Origin: JAFEDN01 sp963818985
GTDB lineage: Bacteria; Pseudomonadota; Gammaproteobacteria; Coxiellales; Coxiellaceae
DNA: 64,000 nt
Assembly: GCA_963818985.1 (NCBI GenBank)
Contig: CAWFUJ010000010.1
Location: 372,001-436,000, forward strand
Direction: 5' to 3'
The position numbers and the translations under genes are program-made. Positions 56,305 to 64,000 of the stretch are shown piece after piece. Numbering within the stretch: the first letter of the stretch is position 1; each line of letters begins with the position of its first letter. The notes under the pieces were generated by a model, which was not told the origin of the DNA, searched no databases, and worked only from the letters and a program-made list of their open reading frames with translations.

Positions 56305-56512
56305 ATTGCGACGGCAGGGTTATCAAGCCCAACCGTTGCGCCGCATTTATATCCCAAAGAAAAATAATGCCACTGAACGTCGCCCGCTGTCGATTCCCAC
56401 CCTCAAATGTCGAGCGATGCAGGCTTTGCATCTGCTCTCCTTTGAACCCATGGTAGAAATGCTGGCGGACAAAGCAGAAAGAGATGAAGCCTTTTTTTCT
56501 GAAAGTTTAGGA

Positions 56513-57592
56513 ATGGATTTTCTTGAAAAACATTTTCATATCCTTGAGAAGGATGCAGATCGTAAATTTTCTCAGGCAGAAGCTCAAGAGCTTCGCATTA
56601 TACGAGTCATTGGAGACTTTCAACTCCATCACACTATTTTACGTCGATATCATAATCATAAACATAAGGAAATTCTAACTGAACCTTATTTTTTAACTAT
56701 CAGTGATCAATTTAAATCTTACTGTGTTAATAAAGGTTATTCTCACATCACCACTGATCATTACGTTAAGCAATCTGCGCAATTTATGGATTATCTCGCC
56801 TCGCAGAAAATCCTCAGTTGTAACGATATTAATTTACCACTCATTCATAATTACATTAAAACGCTGTCTGGTTACACTTATAAAACAGTGGAACAAAATA
56901 TTTGTTCTTTACGTGCATTTTTTCGCTTTCTTTTAGAAATAGAGGAAGTGATGACTGATTTTGCAGCTAAAACTCCGATGGTTCAGGCTAGAAAGAAAAC
57001 TCGTGTTCCCTCTGTGTGGACAATCGACGAGTTGAAAAAACTGATTGCTGCTATTGATAGAGGAAGTCCAAAAGGCAAACGAGATTATGCCATCATTTTA
57101 TTGGCTTGTTGCCTGGGAATGCGTAGCGGAGATATTAAACATTTAAAAATGGAAAATTTGAAATGGGAAGAGAAAAAATTAATTTTCATACAATCCAAAA
57201 CAAAAACTCCTACTGTGCTTCCATTAACACCAGAAGTAGGTTGGGCGATCGTTGATTATCTCCAGCATGGCAGACCTAAAATAGACACTACTTATATTTT
57301 TGTTAAGCACATGGCGCCCTTTGGCCCTTTTTTGGAAGGTGATCATTTAACTCAGTTAATTAAAAACTATATGGTCCTGGCACATTTGCCCACTTTAAAA
57401 AAGAGGAGAGGGATGCATTCTCTTCGGCATACGGCGGCTAGTTACCTTTTGGAAAAGGATACGCCTCTTGCGGTTATTTCTGACATTCTCGGTCACATGG
57501 ATACTGATTCCACTGCAATTTATTTAAAGGTTGATATAAAAAAATTAAAGGAGTGCGCATTAACTTTTGGGAAGGATACTCATCATGAATAA
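56513..57592 (+). CDS. Tyrosine recombinase, first of a trio (RIT-like)
   Basis: A site-specific integrase. The N-terminal SAM-like DNA-binding domain (residues ~40-135, FKSYCVNKGYSHITTDHYVK) is followed by the catalytic domain. Catalytic residues are seen as CLGMRSGDIKHL (Arg), MHSLRHTAASYL (His, Arg), and LGHMDTDSTAIYL (His, Tyr). The frame is open back to 56288 through the intron remnant, so the first ~60 residues of the long frame are reverse transcriptase. The ATG at 56513 is a guess; 56450 or 56459 are alternatives. It overlaps the second recombinase by 8 bases, as in recombinase-in-trio elements. Confidence 0.8.
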   Translation: MDFLEKHFHILEKDADRKFSQAEAQELRIIRVIGDFQLHHTILRRYHNHKHKEILTEPYFLTISDQFKSYCVNKGYSHITTDHYVKQSAQFMDYLASQKILSCNDINLPLIHNYIKTLSGYTYKTVEQNICSLRAFFRFLLEIEEVMTDFAAKTPMVQARKKTRVPSVWTIDELKKLIAAIDRGSPKGKRDYAIILLACCLGMRSGDIKHLKMENLKWEEKKLIFIQSKTKTPTVLPLTPEVGWAIVDYLQHGRPKIDTTYIFVKHMAPFGPFLEGDHLTQLIKNYMVLAHLPTLKKRRGMHSLRHTAASYLLEKDTPLAVISDILGHMDTDSTAIYLKVDIKKLKECALTFGKDTHHE

Positions 57593-58508
57593 TTTTATTT
57601 ATACTGGCCCTTTTAAAAATCATATTCAAAATCATGTGAAATTAAAACAGGCTGTTGGGTATAAGTATCGTACTGACGCCGGTCGTTTAAAATTTTTTGA
57701 TCAATTTACATTAGAAAAATACCCACAGGCTACTATCCTAACCAAGGAAATCGTACTCGACTGGTGCAGAAAAAAAACTTATGAAGCACAAGCCAACCAA
57801 AACGCGCGTGCCTCTATCATTCGTCAATTTGGAAAATATCTTGATTCCATCGGAGAGAATGCTTATATCCTGCCAAAAAATTATTATTCTACCGAGCAAC
57901 AATATGTACCATATATTTATACTGACGAAGAATTAGCGAAGTTTTTTTCTGAAACCGATCAATGTCGATATTGTTATGAATGTCCCTCCCGGCATCTGAT
58001 TATGCCCGTGATTTTTCGTATGATTTATCTGTGTGGATTGAGGTTATCTGAAGCCAGGCTACTCAAGGTAGCAGATGTCGATCTTGAAAATGGTGTCCTC
58101 ACTATCCATCAGTCTAAAAAAGATAATAGCCGACTCGTGCCTATGTCTGATTTTCTGACTAACCTGTGTCGAAATTTCTCGAGACAGGTACATCTTAACT
58201 CGACTGAAAATGACTATTACTTTCCGACATTAAACGGTAAACCGATGACAATAGACAATGTTTACCATAATTTCCGTAGATTTTTGTGGCGTGCCGGAAT
58301 TTCTCATAGCGGTAGAGGGTATGGCCCACGCATTCACGCTTTTAGGCATGTTTTTGCGATAAATTTCTTAAAAAAATGGGCTGAGCAAGGAAAAGATCTG
58401 ACTGTTTATCTTCCTATACTAAAAACCTACATGGGGCACGATTCGTTTGATGAAACCGCCTATTATTTACGTCTGACCGCCGATGTCTTTCCTCACATCA
58501 CGTTGTAA
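57585..58508 (+). CDS. Tyrosine recombinase, second of the trio (RIT-like)
   Basis: A 307-residue integrase. GAAGGA before the ATG at 57585 decides the start over an in-frame start at 57567. The catalytic set is complete: YLCGLRLSEARLL (Arg), a Lys in HQSKKDNSRLVPM, HAFRHVFAINF (His, Arg), and YMGHDSFDETAYYL (His, Tyr). A CRYCYEC cluster before the catalytic domain could bind metal. Such trios move together, the three enzymes having distinct roles. A third gene follows after 50 bases. Confidence 0.85.
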   Translation: MNNFIYTGPFKNHIQNHVKLKQAVGYKYRTDAGRLKFFDQFTLEKYPQATILTKEIVLDWCRKKTYEAQANQNARASIIRQFGKYLDSIGENAYILPKNYYSTEQQYVPYIYTDEELAKFFSETDQCRYCYECPSRHLIMPVIFRMIYLCGLRLSEARLLKVADVDLENGVLTIHQSKKDNSRLVPMSDFLTNLCRNFSRQVHLNSTENDYYFPTLNGKPMTIDNVYHNFRRFLWRAGISHSGRGYGPRIHAFRHVFAINFLKKWAEQGKDLTVYLPILKTYMGHDSFDETAYYLRLTADVFPHITL

Positions 58509-58558
58509 ATAGAGACTCAATATCCTGGCATCATTCCCACACTAGAAGGAGAAGTTTT

Positions 58559-58907
58559 ATGAAACCTACTGATTTTGCAAAACACTTAACTGAATTTCTT
58601 TCCGTTTACTTGCCAACACAAAAAAATGTCAGCAAAAACACTATCTATTCTTATCGAGATACCTTTAAATTATTGATTAATTATTGTCAAGAAATTAAAA
58701 AAACGCCGGCAGAAAAAAATCACTCTGAGTACGATCTCCAGTCAATGGCTGGCTGATTTTTTACAGTGGTTGGAAACGGATAGGAAATGTAGTATATCCA
58801 CTCGAAATCAAAGGTTAGCCGCCATCCATTCTTTTTTTAGATATTTACAGGCAGAAGAACCTTCCGGCATATTTAATTTTCAAAAGATCATGACCATTCC
58901 GAGCTGA
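58559..58907 (+). pseudogene. Third trio tyrosine recombinase, frameshifted and truncated
   Basis: The first frame gives FLSVYLPTQKNVSKNTIYSY then RDTFKLLINYCQEIKKTPAEK, the start of an integrase N-terminal domain. The frame breaks in a run of seven As near 58727. The next frame continues with QWLADFLQWLETDRKCSIST and RLAAIHSFFRYLQAEEP, and stops at 58905-58907. The whole catalytic domain is missing, so the trio is no longer complete. AAGGAGAAG precedes the ATG. Confidence 0.75.
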
Positions 58908-58973
58908 TTTATAACCTCATCTCGTCAGGTGCTATGTCAGCATTGCATATCAATCAGCAAAAGTAATTTGTTA

Positions 58974-61900
58974 TTAATGACTGAATGCGGCCATTGGGCG
59001 TGATTCCGCGCCTGGTGTCGTCCTTGTTTTATGGGGTGAATGAAATGAATGGGCATTTGTGGAGATTTTGGAACCATCATGGGTTGCGGAAAAACACCGC
59101 TGCAATACTTGGCAGCCAGCGTTGACAACGGTTCGCACTATAGTGACATTTTTATAGACTAAAAGACTCAGTCCCACTATACCTACGATCATGGCTCCGG
59201 CAGCAGCGGGAGCGAGTAAGAATTCGGCTGATGATTCGCTGGAACTTGGGCTGGACAAGGCTGGAGGAGTCCAAGTTGACAATGATTCGGTGGTATAAAA
59301 TCCAGCGGAATGATCTGAGTTGGTGTCGGTTGTTGCTGCCAGCGGGTGATCATCTTCGATCACTTCAATAGAACTGACAGCGCCCCAGGTTATTTTTTTA
59401 GAGGTGTCCCCTTTAACATCGCTATCGAAAACATTATATCTGCGACTGGGTTTTAAGTAATTTCGTCCACGATAAGATAAATGGCGGCGCATGGTCGATG
59501 AATCGCCTGATGTTAAAGTAGTGGTGTAATCATTATATCGAGCATTGGCATGGCAAAGCTGATCTTGGCAATACCGTTGCCACTGAAACCTTTCAATTTG
59601 CGCCAACAAACTGGAAGAAATATTATTGCCATACAAGTACAGCACATTCAAACGAGTGGCAGCATAAACATCAGCCAGCGCCTGAGCGCCGATATTAGTG
59701 ATTTCGTTATTTGATAAGTCTATGACAGTGACATTGGTGAAAGGTAATACTTGGGTTAAAGCCAATATTCCTAGATTACTAATATTATTGTCATCTAAAT
59801 AAAGTTCTTGAATGGCTGATCCCGGTAAATAGGGAGCCAAAGCAATCACGTCATCGTCAGTAAGATTACAAAAACTCAATTCAAGCCTTTCTAGTTCCCT
59901 GATACCAGGGCCTAAGGGCAACACCGAATCTATTAATGTAATGTGATCAAACCCTAGCGTTGTAATTAATGAAAATCTTATTCCGTCAGCCAATAGAGTC
60001 AGCGTTTCATTATTCAATTGATAACCTATTAACCCAAAGAAAGTAATTTGTGTTAACGGCCATGAGCTAGATAACGCCCTTATACTGTTAACAGTTAATA
60101 AGTTCCCAAATCCTATTAATTCAAAATACCAAAAATCAGTTTGATTTAATTGCTGTGCCAAGGTGACGATGCCTTGTTCGCCAGATTGACTGGTAATGGC
60201 AAAACCATTAGTTAGCGAAGGTAGTTCCTTTAAACTATCCGCTAAGGAGATCATTCCACTATCCGTGATTTGACTACTTTCAAGTCCCACAGTATCCAAA
60301 TTGGAATGTTGAATCATTTGGGCAAAATAGGCAGCTCCCTGATTAGTGATCAGATCGCCTTGAATCCATAATTCTGTTAATGCCGGATTATTTTGAATCA
60401 GCGTCGTCAAAGCTCGTACCGTTTCGTCGCCAAGGCGAGACCCACTCAAAATCACCCTCTTTATCGGCATTTCCGCTAACGTTTGGGCTATGATTTGACC
60501 TGCGGTATCATCAATATTTGCACTGGTTATATAAAATCGATTGATTTTCGTTTTGTTTAATTGCTCGGCCAGAGCAATGATCCCTACGTTATCAACATTA
60601 GGAAAACAAATACGAAAAGTTGTTAACTGCATATTGGGTAGTACATCAGTCAAAAATTGCAATCCTTGACTGGTTAAACCTTCTCCTCCAGAATATATCT
60701 CATCATAACAACCTAACCATAAGTCATTAATTTGAGAAGTTTTCAAGTACTGCTGGGTTAACGCTTCCATATCCGCATCGGCAAAGTAATCATAAATGGT
60801 TAAGGTAGTTAATGGCGCCCCTCTTACTGTCATTGCTGTGAGAATTTTCGCCATGTCAATTCCTGTTAAATTTTTATAAGCAAGTTCTAAGGTATCTAAG
60901 TCTGCTAAGTTAAATAACGGAATTTGCGCAATCAAATCATTAACTGGGTCGCTTAAATTAACAGTACGAAATTGATTTTCAATCAGCTCAACAAAACAAT
61001 CCGTGGTCAATTCAGTCGCCCACTCCGGATAACCAAAGCCCAATTCAAATCCCAGCTTGTCCGGACAACGAATCGCTTCTAAAATGCTGAGCATAATCAT
61101 TTGAAAAAAATAGAATTCTATTGCTAACTTCGCAGCTTTCAGCAATAAGGCAGGTAATTGTTGCTTGCAGCCATGCGTTTTTAAGCCTAATAACCACCAC
61201 AATAAATATTGACGATATAAGCGTTGCGGCAATGATCGAATGGCTTGGCATCGTAATGGTTTACTTTCTTTAATCTCTTCTTTCGGCAATGAAAGGATCA
61301 CTTCTAACGATTTGCCCTTAATATATAATATCGTAATTAACTCTTCTTTAGAGTAACCGGCTTCTTTGAGACGGGATAAATCTTTAAATCCTACGCCATG
61401 CGCAATCTTGGCTAAATATTGCAAGGCGCTCAGTTGCATGGTTTTTTTTCCAGTTATCGCCACTCGCCGTAAAGCTTCAAAAATTTGTGTCCGTTCTTCA
61501 CTGGATAAACGCCCATCCCAACGCACCAGACTTTCCAGTTTTTGTAATTTTCCGCTTAATGACAAAAACCCAGCGCTGGAAACGCCTGGGAGATATTCAT
61601 ACGCACCATTCCGTAACCAACCACCGCCTTTTTGTAGATGAGTGTCAATGGTTTGAATGTAAATTTGTAGAGTGGCCGGTGAAGTGCGTCGTGCTCTCCA
61701 TAGACTGGAGATACTTTGTAACCCGCCCATTATGAAGGGACTGGTTAAAATCAATTTTAGCCAGCGGCTTTCTAATCCCGCTAACAACCGCACAAAACTA
61801 TCAATCCCTTTTTGATCCGAGCCGATAAACGAAGCCCGAAATTCTTCCATACTGGTAGAACCGGTTTGGATCAATTTAACCAAACGATATAACAGCATGG

Positions 61901-62342
61901 AATAGATAAAAATATGAATAGACGTAAATAATCCCAATTCCAGACCACGGACAAATCCCTGTACCGCATACGCTTTAACTAACCCCCAAGTGCTTTTTAA
62001 CAGAATAGACCGCTCCGCCGGTCGGACGCGTCGCCAGGCGCTGGTTTTAGTTTCCGGTCCCAGATCACGAGCCGATAACAAAGGCCATTGTAATAGTTTC
62101 TCTAAGGCATGATCTAAGCTCGCCCATTTCATCCAGGAACAGGTACTCTTCTCTTGTTGAAACAGGGTAAGCAAATATTGACTATCGACCTTGATATCTT
62201 TTCGCTCGATGTCTAAATCAGACAGAAAGCTATCTAGTTCGCTTTCATCAGAAAATAGCATATAACTGCCTTCTTTATTTTGAATACTGAGTGATGGGAC
62301 TAACGGGTGGTCGTTATCTGAGGTTATGTTTTCTAATTGCAT
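58974..62342 (-). CDS. Leucine-rich-repeat membrane protein (1122 aa)
   Basis: The N-terminal ~480 residues are helical with several hydrophobic segments (about 145-175, 190-215 and 390-430) and no known domain. From ~490 to ~930 there are at least 12 leucine-rich repeats of the ribonuclease-inhibitor type; the clearest are IQELYLDDNNISNLGILALT and VTVIDLSNNEITNIGAQALA. A basic linker follows, then a Ser/Pro-rich part, a single membrane span (~1052-1076, AAAGAMIVGIVGLSLLVYKN) and a short Cys/His-containing tail. GGAAG precedes the ATG. Such repeats bind proteins; eukaryote-like versions are typical of effectors or surface proteins of intracellular bacteria. The function is unknown. Confidence 0.8.
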   Translation of the reverse strand: MQLENITSDNDHPLVPSLSIQNKEGSYMLFSDESELDSFLSDLDIERKDIKVDSQYLLTLFQQEKSTCSWMKWASLDHALEKLLQWPLLSARDLGPETKTSAWRRVRPAERSILLKSTWGLVKAYAVQGFVRGLELGLFTSIHIFIYSMLLYRLVKLIQTGSTSMEEFRASFIGSDQKGIDSFVRLLAGLESRWLKLILTSPFIMGGLQSISSLWRARRTSPATLQIYIQTIDTHLQKGGGWLRNGAYEYLPGVSSAGFLSLSGKLQKLESLVRWDGRLSSEERTQIFEALRRVAITGKKTMQLSALQYLAKIAHGVGFKDLSRLKEAGYSKEELITILYIKGKSLEVILSLPKEEIKESKPLRCQAIRSLPQRLYRQYLLWWLLGLKTHGCKQQLPALLLKAAKLAIEFYFFQMIMLSILEAIRCPDKLGFELGFGYPEWATELTTDCFVELIENQFRTVNLSDPVNDLIAQIPLFNLADLDTLELAYKNLTGIDMAKILTAMTVRGAPLTTLTIYDYFADADMEALTQQYLKTSQINDLWLGCYDEIYSGGEGLTSQGLQFLTDVLPNMQLTTFRICFPNVDNVGIIALAEQLNKTKINRFYITSANIDDTAGQIIAQTLAEMPIKRVILSGSRLGDETVRALTTLIQNNPALTELWIQGDLITNQGAAYFAQMIQHSNLDTVGLESSQITDSGMISLADSLKELPSLTNGFAITSQSGEQGIVTLAQQLNQTDFWYFELIGFGNLLTVNSIRALSSSWPLTQITFFGLIGYQLNNETLTLLADGIRFSLITTLGFDHITLIDSVLPLGPGIRELERLELSFCNLTDDDVIALAPYLPGSAIQELYLDDNNISNLGILALTQVLPFTNVTVIDLSNNEITNIGAQALADVYAATRLNVLYLYGNNISSSLLAQIERFQWQRYCQDQLCHANARYNDYTTTLTSGDSSTMRRHLSYRGRNYLKPSRRYNVFDSDVKGDTSKKITWGAVSSIEVIEDDHPLAATTDTNSDHSAGFYTTESLSTWTPPALSSPSSSESSAEFLLAPAAAGAMIVGIVGLSLLVYKNVTIVRTVVNAGCQVLQRCFSATHDGSKISTNAHSFHSPHKTRTTPGAESRPMAAFSH

Positions 62343-62813
62343 GTTGGCTTCCTTCCTTTAATTAAAATACCTAAGTTAAGGTGATTTTCAATTTCTGAGC
62401 TAATTTAATCAAGATTGCATCAATAATAAGCTCCATGTAATTTTGTTGCTTAACAGACCACAAAAATGACAGAGGAAGTCTTATGTTATTAAAGAATTTT
62501 ATCATTACGACCTATTGTTTGATAGATAAAAAATTGTAAAATTTTCTATGCGTTCAAAACTCCGGCAAAGAGATTTGAGTTTATCCGATAGCGAGTTCAT
62601 GGCAATGGCAGTGGAATGTTGCTCAAAGAAATAGCAAATTTCATTAAGACGGAGCTATGTCTCTGGCACTTTTGGATACGACGTTCAGTAGTTTGGAATC
62701 TTCATGGCTATGAATCTTTTCAATCCACCATTTCCCACATCGATGACAATGCACGCCTCGAAGGGTGCTTTGTACTGTCAATATCACTTCATCCTCAGCG
62801 TTTTATTTCGTTA
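62343..62813. other. Intergenic region between the LRR gene and IS982
   Basis: AT-rich near the LRR start, where its promoter should be. From ~62548 to 62813 short open stretches occur on the + strand (for example MRSKLRQRDLSLSDSEFMAM and a 76-codon frame from 62616), possibly a decayed gene, but no family is recognisable and none resembles the SecB N-terminus. Confidence 0.35.
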
Positions 62814-63840
62814 CTTAAACCCCAGTTTTGGGTTTTAAAAATTTAAAATCAACTGGTTATAGAAATTGGTGCTTGAAAAAAAGAGTTGATTTGCTATCCT
62901 GATCATTTTCTAATCTCTACAAAAGGAAATGAGCTGATGGAAATAGCAAATCAACTGATTTCTATTTTTTGTGAAATAGACGATTTTTGCAAGGAGTTTG
63001 ATACGTTAACAAAAAATAAATTATTGACAGGTCCTCACCCGGGTAAGCGAGGTCCCAAAATCGGATTGGTGATCAGTGAAATCATGACCATCCTCATTAT
63101 GTTTCATGAAGTGCGGTTTCGAGATTTTAAAAGATTTTATATTGGATTTTTGGAAGTGTATTGGCGAGGTTATTTCCCCCATCTGCCAAGTTATTCTCGA
63201 TTTATTACCTTGATGAAACGCGCTATTTTTCCGATGACGATATTCACGCAACTGAAAAGCGGAAAGCGAACTGGTATCTATTATTTGGACTCTAGTTGTT
63301 TGCCGGTTAGTCATCTCAAACGCAGTAAACGCCATAAAACTTTTGATCAAATTGCGCAGTATGGCAAGACTTCTGTGGGCTGGTTTTTTGGTTTAAAATT
63401 ACATATTGTGATGAATGATCGCGGCGAATTAATGGCTTTCAAAATCACTCAAGGTAACCGCAGTGACAGTCGAGAAGCCACTTGTTTACTCCGCAAATTA
63501 GAAGGGTTAGCCTTCGGAGATAAAGGTTACATCAGTAAAAAATTATTTGACACTCTTTTTTCTCAAGGGCTGAAATTAGTCACCCGGAAGAGAAAAAACA
63601 TGAAAAAAGTTCCACTCTCCGACTATGAGCAGCAGTTGTTTAACCAGCGGGGAATTGTTGAAACTGTGATTGGGCATCTCAAGTACCACTATCAAATATG
63701 GCATACCCGCCATCGCTCTGTGTTGAATGCGATGACTCACTTAGTTTCAGCGCTGGCCGCTTACACCATCGAACCCTTGAAAATTTCAGCTATTAAACGG
63801 CTTGGATTGATGGCATGAAAACTCAAAACTGGGGTTTTAG
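62814..63840 (+). mobile_element. IS982-family insertion sequence
   Basis: The ends are inverted repeats: CTTAAACCCCAGTTTTGGGT from 62814, and inverted CTAAAACCCCAGTTTTGAGT ending at 63840. The ACCCC terminus is typical of IS982. One transposase gene fills the interior. No target duplication is evident in the flanks. The right end lies directly against, and interrupts, a SecB-like gene. Confidence 0.85.
62937..63818 (+). CDS. IS982-family transposase
   Basis: A 293-residue DDE transposase from the ATG at 62937 (the frame is open from 62886, but AAAGGAAAT precedes the later ATG and it gives the family's N-terminus). Landmarks are GKRGPKIGLVISEIMTILIM, the Asp region YYLDSSCLPVSHLKRSKRHK, GWFFGLKLHIVMNDRGEL, the second Asp in LAFGDKGYISKKL, and the Glu near NQRGIVETVIGHLK. 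It looks intact and potentially active. Confidence 0.88.
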   Translation: MEIANQLISIFCEIDDFCKEFDTLTKNKLLTGPHPGKRGPKIGLVISEIMTILIMFHEVRFRDFKRFYIGFLEVYWRGYFPHLPSYSRFITLMKRAIFPMTIFTQLKSGKRTGIYYLDSSCLPVSHLKRSKRHKTFDQIAQYGKTSVGWFFGLKLHIVMNDRGELMAFKITQGNRSDSREATCLLRKLEGLAFGDKGYISKKLFDTLFSQGLKLVTRKRKNMKKVPLSDYEQQLFNQRGIVETVIGHLKYHYQIWHTRHRSVLNAMTHLVSALAAYTIEPLKISAIKRLGLMA

Positions 63841-64000
63841 AAAATATCCCGGCGGAGCAAAAGGAGCGGGTGCTCTATGGCGCCTGCCCGAATCTATTAT
63901 TTCCCACTGTCGGCGTATTGTTAAATTTGTTTCTCTCGCAGGCAGGCTTGCCGCCGGTCTATTTAGCGCCGTTAGATTTTATGGTGTTATATCATCAGCA
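63841..64000 (+). pseudogene. SecB-like export chaperone, 5' end lost to IS982
   Basis: The frame entering from the IS right end reads ERVLYGACPNLLFPTVGVLL then NLFLSQAGLPPVYLAPLDF and continues to the window edge. CPNLLFP and the PP-LAP-DF end match the C-terminal part of SecB (CPNLLFPYAR... and LNLAPVNFDAL). The order of motifs and spacing fit SecB, a cytoplasmic tetrameric chaperone for secretion. The N-terminal ~100 residues are not found on the left flank of the IS, so the gene is broken. Divergence from usual SecB (TVGVLLNLF for the conserved Arg-Glu helix) suggests a SecB-like paralogue, perhaps the kind paired with toxin-antitoxin modules. Confidence 0.65.

Larger units (their letters stand above)
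54173..56475 (+). mobile_element. Group II intron, broken by an IS and 3'-truncated
   Basis: It begins at GTGCG (54173), the usual group II 5' end, followed by ~510 bases of highly structured RNA-like sequence typical of domains I-IV (for example GAAAGCCATGCTGTAACGG and CCGAAAGGAGGCTAAC). The reverse-transcriptase frame follows. An IS4-family element sits inside that frame, and the homology stops at about 56475, so the catalytic domains V-VI and the 3' end are missing. It cannot splice. Confidence 0.75.
54690..56475 (+). pseudogene. Group II intron reverse transcriptase/maturase, interrupted
   Basis: The N-terminal part (54690-55008) reads WEAVESSVRRLQMRIAKAVQ then LLTRSYHAKLLATKRVTENR and GAKTAGVDG, the standard start of LtrA-type maturases. 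After removing the IS and one copy of its target duplication, the frame rejoins exactly as ARSLRRQGYQAQPLRRIYIP and continues through RRPLSIPTLKCRAMQALHLL to FEPM. Beyond that the reverse-transcriptase core (YADD box) and the maturase domain are absent; the frame runs on into a tyrosine recombinase. Confidence 0.8.

Noticed and set aside
62616..62846. 76-codon frame left of IS982
   Set aside because: It runs into the IS inverted repeat, has no recognisable motif and does not match SecB, so it is not called a gene.
63021..63350. 109-codon minus-strand frame inside IS982
   Set aside because: It is antisense to the intact transposase and has no support of its own.
1..64000. CRISPR arrays, rRNA genes and complete tRNA genes
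   Set aside because: No regularly spaced repeats or rRNA-like stretches were seen; the only tRNA-like sequence is the 3' fragment at 13040-13070.

Overview
The window looks like a piece of genome from a host-associated gammaproteobacterium, most plausibly a Legionellales-type intracellular bacterium (Legionella, Coxiella or Rickettsiella relatives). That placement is an inference. It rests on the mix of visibly AT-rich resident genes, eukaryote-like repeat proteins (WD40, ankyrin, leucine-rich repeats), an F-type conjugation system of the kind found in Legionella and Rickettsia elements, and many decaying mobile elements. No rRNA or complete tRNA gene is visible, so the taxonomy cannot be fixed from the sequence.

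Region 1 (1-9.8 kb, AT-rich, all + strand) is a compact gene cluster: an old-yellow-enzyme reductase, a 1070-residue fusion of an indoleamine 2,3-dioxygenase-like domain, a cytochrome b5 domain and a kynurenine 3-monooxygenase-like domain, two membrane-anchored azoreductase-like flavoproteins, and between these an ABC exporter with an unusual insertion in its ATPase domain. A WD40 propeller gene follows. The first five genes are nearly touching or overlapping and look like one operon for making, reducing and exporting a tryptophan- or kynurenine-derived compound. This is the most novel system in the window.

Region 2 (9.8-14.3 kb) is a scrap yard: a gene remnant, a deleted IS66 element, a DUF6387 pseudogene, a broken P4-like integrase beside a tmRNA/tRNA 3'-end-like attachment site, and a UPF0175/DUF3368 toxin-antitoxin pair with a palindromic operator.

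Region 3 (15-25.8 kb) holds accessory and control genes: an ankyrin protein, a LuxR-type response regulator, a hybrid histidine kinase overlapping a DUF3050 gene, a minus-strand operon of three helical proteins and a frameshifted DNA methyltransferase, a small regulator-like protein, a ParB-methyltransferase fusion and a small terminase-like protein. A set of TTCCCGA repeats lies in the divergent promoter region.

Region 4 (25.7-49.1 kb, visibly more GC-rich) is an almost complete F-type conjugation operon in the order traA-L-E-K-B-V-C-trbI-traW-U-trbC-traF-H-G, then an opposite-strand membrane protein, traD and traI. traN is absent. traC and traI each carry one frameshift. TraI is a relaxase-helicase with a C-terminal Toprim (primase-like) domain.

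Region 5 (49.4-64 kb) carries a 1239-residue protein of unknown function, a ribbon-helix-helix-like relaxosome candidate with TGGTGCA repeats upstream (possible oriT/operator), a group II intron broken by an IS4-family element with a visible target duplication, a trio of tyrosine recombinases (RIT-like, third member broken), a 1122-residue leucine-rich repeat membrane protein, and an IS982 element that cuts a SecB-like gene running off the right edge.
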